Shown here: one piece after another, positions 55,630 through 64,000 of the stretch | How the letters are laid out: each line of letters starts with the position of its first letter | Numbering within the stretch: the first letter of the stretch is position 1 | Origin: Calliopum simillimum | Lineage: Eukaryota > Arthropoda > Insecta > Diptera > Lauxaniidae | Assembly (NCBI GenBank): GCA_951812925.1 | Contig: OX638370.1 | Coordinates: forward strand, 39,373,948 to 39,437,947 | DNA: 64,000 bases | Direction: 5' to 3' | Made by a program: the position numbers and the translations under genes | The notes under the pieces: model-generated | The model's database searches: none | What the model was told of the DNA's origin: nothing | Seen by the model: only the letters and a program-made list of their open reading frames with translations

Positions 55630-58143
55630 CTATATTTTAATACGCAAGACAAAAATTTGTCCTACCCTTTTAACTATGTCAGGAATGGAGGACGCCTTTG
55701 AACTATACACAATTAGAAAGGTATTTGTATGTAAATGTGCACAAAGTTAAAACTATTTTAATATGTTGACCTAAAGTCAGGGAAAATTAAATACAAATTT
55801 TTCAATATTAACAACGACAAAATACACAGAGTTGAAAAGAGGATACAGCACAAAGAGAAAGACAAAAAGCTGCCTGACACTGACTTCATGTTTTTTGTTT
55901 TCTTTTCGTTTCACATTTGTCATTGTATCAGCGATGGTAAATGAGCTTTTCTGTTTTGTACAAATTTGCAAAAAAAGTACTAAAACTGTCTAAATAATAC
56001 CAAAATTATTTAATACATTTGTAGTCAAATTTTGCCCTTTGGGCGATTCTAGTAAAAATAAAAACATAAAAAAACTTTTAATCACAAATGAGCTCGTGAT
56101 TTTGAAAGGAGCCCATGTCCATTCAAGGGCAAAAGTGATGTCATTCACATTATTGACAAAATGTGAAGTCAAAAAAAATTCCAAAAATAAAGGTTTGTTA
56201 ATGATTTTCGTAATTTTATTTTTAAAAGTTATTTTAACTATTTATCTACGTATTTTTTTCTTTAAATTTTATTTAAATTTTTTTATTTTTTTTATTTGTA
56301 AGTATAATTTTAAATTTTTGACTATTGTGAATAAAAATTGCAAAAATATTTGATACATATTTTCATGCTTTGTTTGATTTTGTAAAAATATTCAATTTGG
56401 GACTTTTCTGAATTTCCGCGAATTTCTGTAAGATTTTGCGGGAAATCACCGATCGCTAAAAATTGTAGATGGACCAAACAAAATCTGTTCGCATGTTAAC
56501 GAAACCAAAATAAAACACAATCGATTGCAAAACTCAAAGTCGCCTGAGGCAACAAGGGAAGCACCGGTATCGTTTGCTGATAAGAAAGCGAAACATTTCA
56601 AGAGCAGCTATAGATACAGATAAAGATGAGAGCGTACCACAAGTGTTTATAAACTCTAAGTTAACTTTCGATTGAGCATCAAAACAAATAAAGCTTTTGT
56701 ATAATCAACAGCTGTTAGCGCTAGATACTCTCATATGAATGATCAAAAGACTCTTTGCTGATAAGAACATGAAACACTAAAAGAGTATCTGGAGATTGTG
56801 CTAGGAAAGAGCTTTTGTGAAAGACAAATGTAATTATCTCAAAACAAGTTTCGAACAGCTTGACACGTTAGATCTGTTCGTTGTGATTTCCAGTAAAAAT
56901 TACCCCGTAACTAATTTTGGGAGAGTAAAAACTATTTGCTCGCAAAGAGAAAAAAAATGCTTTGTGCAAACCGAACAGAATCCAGTAACAATTACCCAGT
57001 AAAGACTAGTAAACATACGTAAATATTACGCTTAAATAAAAAATTAATTTTTTCAAAAAATTGTTACAGCACAACGGAGAAATGCTGAAAAGGTCACTCG
57101 GTGCCTTTTATCACAATCACAACATGATGTTTATTTTATTGTTTGAAAATTTTTTTTTGAAAAACTTTTAATTTTTATTTATGAAGAATATGGACAAGTG
57201 TCAAAAACATATTTTTTCTTACTGAACAATTTTTGCAAGTAAAATTTTATTCAGTAAAAACATGCAAGCTCTCTCATAATAAACTTGCAATTTGCTCTCA
57301 CACTTTCTCTCTCGTTACTGGACTTTTAAGTAAAACAAACGTGTTTCAGTAACAATTTGTACAAATTATCACAAAACAAACAGTCCAGTTATAACAAAGC
57401 AGTATACAATCAAGAATGATAGAATAAAATATAATGACACCGTGACGTATGTAAACAAATGGTTTGGTCTTGTGCTTTTTTTCATGCATTTCTTCATTTG
57501 TGACCTCCAGAGAAAAGGGGGACTTATCTACACAAAATCAAAAACTGGTTTTTTGCATTTTTCAAACAATATTGTCTTGCGTAAAGTGACACCTAGATCA
57601 CCGGAAAATTATTAAAATGAAAAACTCAATTTAGTAAATCGAAGTTCAAAGTTGGTAAATTTTTTCTCCGAATGGATAAGATTTCATAAGACCATTTTTA
57701 TTGATATTTGTATTTTGGCAAAAAATGCTTAGAATCATGCAAGGAATGCGTGTGGATTTTTTCAGAATTTTTGGAATTTCTAATTTTTTTTTATGTTTTG
57801 GCCAGTTTTTGAAGAATTATAAAATGTTTCAAAAATTCTGAAAAAATGCACACGTATTCATTGGACGATTTAAAGCATTTTTTGGCTTATGCACTTTTTT
57901 TTGTAAAATGTCTTGCTTTTGAGTACTAAATATAAAAGCAAAAGGAACTTTTTTTTAATTGTTTTAGAATAATAGGCCTTTGGCGAAAAATTTGTTTAAT
58001 AAATTTATCCTTTTTTTATGTCATTCTACAGAAAATAGTCCAATTAATAAATCCCCTGAAAATTATTGAAAACAAGTTTGGTTTTTCAGTGTTTCTGCTT
58101 ATTAAAGTCAATATTTCTTTGAAAAAAATAAAATCAATTAAAA
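55630..58143. other. long intergenic stretch, no gene seen
   Basis: About 2.5 kb. 57715-57925 resembles the inner arm of the foldback at 3104-4362 (TGCTTAGAATCATGCAAGGAATGCGTGTG). Two GATA-containing words, TTGCTGATAAGAA, lie at about 56574 and 56755. Open frames such as 56039-56353 are Phe/Lys/Leu-rich A/T sequence with no family. Confidence 0.45.
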
Positions 58144-60138
58144 CTAGTAAGGGTGTAAAATTTAGCCTGGCCAAACATTAAATACCCTACACTGCAGTAT
58201 TTTTAAAAGTTTGCTCTTATGGGAGATGCCACTCTCTCTTGTCCGAGTTCACCCAGTTTTTGTCCAGAGCTTGCATTTATAGTTTTTAGTGTCTGAGTGA
58301 AAAACGTTTTCAGTATAGCGTTTTGAAGCTTTTGCTTATATAGGAGGTGCCACGCCCTCTTTTCCGAGTTCGTCTAGTTTTAGCTTAGAGCGTGCATTTA
58401 TAGTTTTTAGTATTTGTGTGAAGTTTGGTTGGATTATCTCAAAAAACTCTTTCAGTATAGCATTTTGAAACTTTTGCTTATATGGGAGGTACCACGCCCC
58501 CTTGTTCGATTTCACCCAATTGTTGAGAGCTTTCATTTATGATTCTTAATGTCCGAGTCAAATTTGGTTCGAATATCTCAAAAAACGCTTTCAGCATAGC
58601 GTTTTGAAGCTTTTGCTTGTATGGTGCCACGCTCAGTTTTTGTCAGAGCTTGCGCTTACAATTCTTAGTATTTATGTGTATTTTGGTTGCATTGTCAAGA
58701 AAAATACTCCTAAAATTGCATTTTTATACCCTACACCCAGGGTATATTCACTTTGTCCTTCCGTTTGTAACGCAGAGAAGGAGGCGTGGCAGGTATAGAA
58801 AAGTATATATATTCTTGATCAGCGTCACCTCCTGAGTCGATTTAGCCATGTCCGTCTGTCTGGCTGGCTGGCTGGCTGGGTGGCTGGCTGGCTGGCTGGC
58901 TGGCTGGCTGTGTGTTGAAATACACTTTTTGGGAAAACTGAGCAAGATAATTCAATGAAATTTGGTACACTGCCTTCATCGTCAAAGTTAGCTCGGGGGA
59001 TTGAAAATGAGCAAAATCGGTCAACGGACACGCCTACCGCCCATACAAAAATTATATTCAAAATGCAATTTTAGGAGTATTTTTCACGACAATGCAACCA
59101 CAATACATATAAGTACTACGAATTGTAAGCGCAAGCTCTGAAAAAAAAACTGAGCGAATTCGGACAAGAGGGCGTGGCACCTCCCATATAAGCAAAAGCT
59201 TCAAAACGCTATACTGAAAGCGTTTTTTGAGATATTCGAACCAACTTTGACTTAGACACTAAGAATTATAAATAAAAGCTCTCAGCAAAAATTGGTTGAA
59301 ATCGTACAAGGGGGCGTGGCACCTCCCATATAAGCAAAAGTTTCAAAATGCTATACTGAAAAAGTTTTTTGAGATAATCCAATTAAATTTCACTCTGACA
59401 CTAAAAACTATAAATGCAAGCTCTGAACAAAAACTAGGTGTACTCGGACAAGAGGGCGTGGCACCTCCCATATAAGCAAAAGCTTCAAAACGCTATACTG
59501 AAAGCGTTTTTTGAGATATTTGAACCAAATTTGACTCAGACACTAAGAATTATAAATGAAAGCTCTCAGCAAAAACTGGGTGAAATCAGACAAGGGGGCG
59601 TGGCACCTCCCATGTAAGCAAAAGAATCAAAATGCTATACTGAAAGAGTTTTTTGAGATAATCCAACTAAATTTCACTCTGACAATAAAAACTATAAATG
59701 CAAGCTCTGAACAAAAACTGGGTGTACTCGGGCAAGAGGGAGTGGCACCTCCCATATAAGCAAAATTTTCAAAATACTGCAGTGTAGGGTATTTATTTTT
59801 TGGCCGGGCCAAAATTTACACCCTTACTAGTTAATATATTTTTTGTATGGGCGGTAGGCGTGTCCGTTGACCAATTTCGCTCATTTTCAATCCCCCGAGC
59901 TATCTTTGACGACAAAGGTAGTGTTCCAAATTTCATTGAATTATCTTGCTCAGTTTTCCCAAAAACTGTATTTCAACACACAGCCAGCCACCCAGCCAGC
60001 CAGACAGACGGACATGGCTATATCGACTCAGGAGGTGACACTGATCAAGAATATATATACTTTTCTATATCTGCCACGCCTCCTTCTCTGCGTTACAAAC
60101 GGAAGGACAAAGTTAATATACCCTGGGTGTAGGGTATA
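58144..60138 (-). mobile_element. DINE-like Helentron, minus strand, split by a plus-strand copy
   Basis: The inverse 3' end CTAG at 58144-58147 with core units runs to 58734, and the inverse leader, (CAGC)n microsatellite and inverse 5' end (GGGTGTAGGGTATA, to 60138) run from 59831. The two parts are one element opened inside its leader, between GCATTTTT and TTAATATATT. Confidence 0.88.
58735..59830 (+). mobile_element. full-length DINE-1-like Helentron nested in an inverted relative
   Basis: ATACCCTACACCCAGGGTAT (58736) to CTAG (59827-59830). It has a (GGCT)n microsatellite at about 58857-58911 and five core units whose GGCGTGGC (or variant) starts lie at 59171, 59313, 59455, 59597 and 59739, all exactly 142 bases apart. 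The hairpin is TTTGGCCGGGCCAAA. The host reads T on both sides of the insert, fitting Helentron insertion at TT. Confidence 0.92.
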
Positions 60139-60150
60139 AAAAAATTTCGA

Positions 60151-60222
60151 ACGACCGCACTAGGGTTCGAACCTAGGACCTTCCGACTGAAGATGGAAAC
60201 ATATCCTCTACACCACTGACGT
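60151..60222 (-). repeat. tRNA-like sequence (tRNA pseudogene or SINE head)
   Basis: The minus strand has A-box-like TGGTGTAGAGG and B-box GGTTCGAACC with a stem pair CTAGGTTCGAACCCTAG. The anticodon arm (TTCC...GGAA) has a loop too long for a normal tRNA and the acceptor stem is not convincing. Confidence 0.5.
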
Positions 60223-60335
60223 AAGTTATAAACAGATATTTTGTATTTAATTTCAATTCAATTCAACAAAATTAAATAAATTAGAAAAAGGAAAATGGAT
60301 GTTAAATAAAAAATAAAATATATTAAAAAAAAAAA

Positions 60336-60385
60336 TCACCCACACTGGGATTCGAACTCACGCATATAGGGAGATTTAACCCAAA
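60336..60385 (-). repeat. second B-box-like sequence
   Basis: GAGTTCGAATCCCAGTGTGGGTG followed by an A/T tail on the minus strand. It looks like the 3' half of a tRNA-derived element. Confidence 0.35.
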
Positions 60386-61076
60386 AAGCTGGTCAAAAAC
60401 GAATTATTGTAATTGGTCCAATTTATTATTCAGCTAATACTCCAAACTAAAGAAATCTGAGGCCCGATTTTATCTATATCAATTAACCGCTGCGTACTAC
60501 GCTGACAAAGTGGAAGTTTTATAAAACATTTTAAAATAAAATTTTAAAGTTACGAAAGAAGTGTTGATTTTAGTGCGTGTATTTCTTTAAAAGCATAAAA
60601 AAAACGAAAAATTGCAGAATGGTATCTTCTACAACAGGTATGTTTTTAACAGTGAATATAGTTTAATAAAAAAAAAAATTAGTATGAGAGTCAAAATAGT
60701 GTGTCCAAACTTTACACGTATAAGTAAATGAGTATTTTTCATAGAAAAATTGTAAGTTTTTAATAGAAGAAAAGTAATAGATCATCACGATTCCCAATTT
60801 TCTCTTTCAAAAATTCTCATAAATGAAAGGTTTTTGTAACTAAAACTCCAAAATTTGGCTCTAAATATTTCCGAATGGCAAAAAAACTGCACTTTTTGCT
60901 GACTCCTTTACATGTGATATTCTGAGTTTTTAGAGAAATCATAAACGAAAAAATAAATCGAAATTAGTAGAGTTTTTTATAAATGGCAAAAGAAGGGTTA
61001 ATGCGAAGAGTTTTCAGATTAAAATAAATAGTTATTTTATGTTTTAGTACATAATTAAATGAGAATTCATTAAATC

Positions 61077-61936
61077 AAGGTAACCGGTTGTGGGCCGGGT
61101 TTCGTTTTTTGCCCGTAACTTGCATTCAAGTAAACATTTTTCGGACTTATGGGTACCAATGGAAAGCTAGAGGCAGTAGGTAACCAAAAAGAAACAATTT
61201 TTCTATAATTTTTCAACAAAAAATTTTTTTTAACTAATTTTGTAAAGAGCTTGTTTTTGGACAAAACAAATTTTATAACCGGTTGTGGGCCACCCTGAAA
61301 AATCAACTTCAAATGAAAAATTATGAAAAAAAACCAGTAAAGGAATATGTATTATCAAAATTTATTTATCAATGAAGCCTCTAGTGGCAAAAAACATCAA
61401 GAAACAGTGACTTTTTCAAATTATTAATCATCCTCATCGGAATCGCAATTTGACTTTCGGCCGCTATTTGATGATTTTTTGGGTGAAGCGGCTTGCAAGG
61501 GGCCAAGTTCATTCAAAAGACAGCTAACAGAAGTCGATTTATTTATTTTATGGTAACCCACAACCGATTACAAAAGGTGGCCCCCAATCGGTAACGGCAA
61601 CCATATCTTAAGTGACTGGCAAAATTCTCGTGGAAAATTTAACGCAAATACTGCAAAAAAATGCGTAACACTCACCTCTTTGCAATATTTCACTTCGCTT
61701 TATCACACTCGCAAAATCTTCAGAAATTACTTTACGTGTATTGAAAATTTCTTCGTAAATTTTTTTTGTTTTGTTGTAGCTGCGGGTCAGACGCGTCCTT
61801 TTACTTCAGTGTTTGCACTAATACTGTCTATTGTCAATGTACACATAACCTCATACTCAGATCTGGCATATTTTATAAACGTCAAAAAATACAAGGGGTG
61901 GCCCACAACGGGTGACGGCCCACAGCCGGTTACCTT
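61077..61936. mobile_element. 860-bp TIR element with internal terminus copies
   Basis: The ends are AAGGTAACCGGTTGTGGGCC and an inverse ending GGTTACCTT. Related ACCGGTTGTGGGCCACCC words recur inside at about 61275, 61553-61606 and 61895. No transposase frame and no target duplication recognised. Confidence 0.65.
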
Positions 61937-62298
61937 CCCCTACATAATGTAAAAAAAATATTAAAACAAAAATAACTATGTTTTTCAAAAACTTGAGATT
62001 TTATTAATTTCCAGTTAAATTATAAGTTCGGAGATTGAAAAGTTGAAGTTTCGGTAAGTTATATCGGCCTTTATTATCAATTTTTTGGGAATTCAGTATT
62101 ACATCTGCTACATCTGCAGTTATGTATAGCTGTGTTGTATATAAGGTTTATCAAAAATATTGTAAAAAGTGGGTGGGATCCAACAAAAAAATTTTAATAG
62201 TCAGAATTCAAAAGTAAATTTAGTAAACTTTAGTAAATTTATGAAAAAATATACCAAAAATTGATCATAAATAAATTTCATTTGTATAATAGATATAA
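61937..62298. other. intergenic, no gene seen
   Basis: AT-rich DNA between two DNA transposons. Confidence 0.4.
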
Positions 62299-62300
62299 TA

Positions 62301-63417
62301 AGGACTGCCCAGAAAAATTTGATGCTTTTATTCCTTAAGATTATGATTTACCTGATGATCGTGCAGGTCGAAATATGGGTGCTATTTTTTCTATATAATA
62401 TGACGTTTACAAAAATATACAACACTTGGTAAACGAAATTCAAACGATAAAGATGTCTAGCAATCAAGAAAAAAGCGCAAACTCATTTTGTACACTTACC
62501 TGACAAAAACCAGAATTAAAATATTCAGCCATAGCTTAAAAAAACAGGTGCATCAAAAATCACGGTCCAAACTGTTATTTCGAATTATAGAAAGGGTCAA
62601 CTTATTACATGGAAAAATGGTTCAGGTAGAAATGGCAGTATAGACCCACAGTTGTTGAAAAAGGTGAAGCGCCTTTTTAAGCAGAATCCTAACACTTCAG
62701 AACGAGATATGGCTGCCAGAGCAGGAACCTCAAAATCTTCTATAAACAGACTAAAGACAAAACTTAAGCTAAAGACCTACAAAGTTCAGAAAGTACCAGA
62801 CCGTTCCGATGAAAAGCAGTTAGAGGCTCAAAAGCGAGCTCGAAAGTTCACAAGCAGTATATGGTTTGGCACTTGCGGCCTGAGAAGCAATTTTTTCGTA
62901 ACACAGGGCACAATTAACTCGAAAATTTATATTGATGAATGCCTTCAAAAACGTCTTTTGCCATTTATTCGTGAGCACGGGGGTACTGTAATGTTCTGGC
63001 CTGATTTAGCAACCTCTCACTACTCTAGAGCCACCATAGAATGGTACAATAATGTAAATTTTGTACCCAAAAATGCGAATCCACCTAACTGCCCAGAGCT
63101 TCGACCTTTTGAGAGATATTGGGCTCTAATGAAATAAGATCTTCGGAAAAGTAAAAGTACTGCAAAAAATTTTAAAGATTTCAAAAATAAGTGGCGAAGG
63201 TCGTACGGTACTGTTGACGAAACAACTGTACAAAACTTAATGAAGGATCTTAAGAAAAAAGTAAAATATTTTTATATAAAATAAATTTTTGTTAATAGTG
63301 TAAGGTTATTTATGTTCGTTAACTCATTAATAAATAAAAAAACAATATTTAAAAAAATTCATTACGTATTTTTTTATTGATGAAAAACAAAGTATCAAAT
63401 TTTTCTGGGGCAGTTCT
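62301..63417 (+). mobile_element. Tc1/mariner-type transposon, internally deleted
   Basis: Inverted termini AGGACTGCCCAGAAAAATTT / inverse of AGAACTGCCCCAGAAAAATT, flanked by TA (62299-62300, 63418-63419). It encodes a broken transposase. Confidence 0.85.
62453..63283 (+). pseudogene. Tc1/mariner-family transposase pseudogene
   Basis: After a degraded start (ATG 62453, stops near 62501), the frame runs GASKITVQTVISNYRKGQ, a helix-turn-helix (SERDMAARAGTSKSSINRLK), then RARK. It then jumps to a piece beginning SSIWFGTCGLRSNFFV, so the part with the first catalytic Asp is deleted. The second catalytic block is kept (VMFWPDLATSHYSRATIEWY), as is the third region (PPNCPELRPFERYWALMK). A TAA at 63135-63137 interrupts, and the tail continues to KWRRSYGTVDETTVQNLMKD. 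This resembles the Tc1/mariner group with a W/FWPDLA..HY catalytic motif. Inactive. Confidence 0.85.
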
Positions 63418-63476
63418 TATATGAATTAAATAAATAAATAGGTAAATAAAATTATTTTATTAAAAATTTAAAGAAT

Positions 63477-64000
63477 CTATAGCGACTTCCTTATACAAAC
63501 GCTACACCTGGATATTCGGTCCATTATGTTATCGGCCGCAAGTGTTTGCTGTTCGGGGCCTATGAACTGTTGATATTCGTCTACGGTTACCATCCAGAAA
63601 CTGGCCATTGTCTGATAGTATTCACAGTTATCACCACCGTTACATTCAATAAATGGTGCAGCGCGAAAATGTTCCAAGCAGGAGCCAGTTGATGACAGAT
63701 CCTGGCCACCACCTCCATGTCCGCCAGCAGTGTGCTAAAATTAAAGAAATGCGAATGAGAATGTGATTATAAATTATTAATTTCTGGTTTTACCATTAGG
63801 AAACTGTAGCCATTCCAAAGACTTTCCCAGCCAAAAGGACACTCTGGGATCATTAATGACTGACTGTGCTCAACGATAACGTTAGCTGGAGCTTCGCACA
63901 CCACACAACGTGAAATATATTTACTCATTTCGTCGTTTTTAACTGGCGTTGTATCAACCGGTGCCGATGTGGATAGCCAGAAGGTTCTGTCGTTTCTTGC
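63477..64000 (-). CDS. type IV collagen chain, C-terminal NC1 domain (partial gene)
   Basis: The last two exons of a gene entering from the right edge: 64000-63794 and 63734-63477, with a 59-nt intron (donor GTAAAA, acceptor TTTTAG). The first exon gives [35 protein letters not shown] and [16 protein letters not shown]. The second gives [18 protein letters not shown], then [15 protein letters not shown] and stop. This is the duplicated C4 subdomain of collagen IV: ISRC.VCEAPA closes the first half, and W..LW.GYSF, SCL..FR..PFIEC and ISRC.VC.R mark the second. NC1 trimerises chains and joins protomers in basement membranes. Drosophila has two such genes, Col4a1 (Cg25C) and viking; which one this matches cannot be settled from this part. 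It is unrelated in function to the attacin cluster. Confidence 0.93.

Larger units (their letters stand above)
60139..61076. other. intergenic with tRNA-like pieces, no gene seen
   Basis: Apart from the two tRNA-like segments listed separately, this is AT-rich DNA without recognised content. Confidence 0.4.

Noticed and set aside
56039..56353. 104-codon hydrophobic frame
   Set aside because: Phe/Lys/Leu/Ile content follows from A/T-rich DNA; no promoter, homology or second copy supports a gene.
60151..60222. Functional tRNA gene
   Set aside because: The anticodon arm does not give a 7-base loop and the acceptor stem does not pair well.
61680..61952. 90-codon frame ending QPVTFPYIM
   Set aside because: It runs through the terminal repeat of a TIR element and has no homology.

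Overview
This is AT-rich nuclear DNA of a higher fly (Schizophora). The host genes are insect-specific: attacin antimicrobial peptide genes, a short diptericin-like peptide gene and the 3' end of a type IV collagen gene. They sit in a dense bed of transposable elements. The commonest repeat is a DINE-1-like, non-autonomous Helentron family. The sequence does not fix the species. A tephritid or calyptrate fly would fit, but that is inference.

Host genes, all on the minus strand: (1) a signal-less, AttD-like attacin at 2.1-2.7 kb; (2) three secreted attacins at 15.4-16.1, 20.7-21.5 and 48.2-49.0 kb, each with a signal peptide, an Arg/Pro-rich propeptide, an RVRR furin-type site and the attacin N and G domains split by one short intron; (3) two nearly identical 88-residue secreted peptides carrying one attacin/diptericin G domain, at 38.9-39.1 and 52.9-53.2 kb; (4) the last two exons of a collagen IV chain (NC1/C4 domain) at 63.5-64.0 kb, running off the right edge. 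All four attacins have the same upstream NF-kB decamer, GGGGATTTTT. The three secreted ones also share a TATA box and a GATA motif, so they look co-induced by the Imd/Relish route.

The main structural event is a segmental duplication. A block starting just 3' of an attacin, running through that gene and its 5' flank to the diptericin-like gene and beyond, occurs at about 20.0-40.0 kb and again at about 47.5-54.2 kb. The first copy has been inflated threefold by later insertions. The second copy keeps empty target sites, so several elements can be delimited exactly: a 3-bp-TSD MITE, a TTAA element and a Ty3-containing nest.

Mobile DNA: a 7.2-kb Ty3/gypsy LTR retrotransposon (28.1-35.3 kb) with near-identical LTRs, a 4-bp target duplication, an extra small ORF before gag and two in-frame stops between protease and reverse transcriptase; four non-LTR retrotransposon fragments (0.2-0.7, 8.6-8.9, 35.7-37.0 and 45.0-45.6 kb); remnants of mariner, pogo-like, Tc1-like and piggyBac-like DNA transposons; hAT-type MITEs with 8-bp target duplications; several long foldback palindromes (3.1-4.4, 7.7-8.3, 12.6-13.3, 17.8-18.8, 22.8-23.5 and 41.0-42.6 kb); and at least ten Helentron copies whose cores are roughly 142-bp tandem repeats, including one copy nested inside another in opposite orientation (58.1-60.1 kb).

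Together the window shows an immune-effector cluster growing by duplication within a transposon-rich region. No rRNA gene, intact tRNA gene or CRISPR array was seen, and nothing bacterial.
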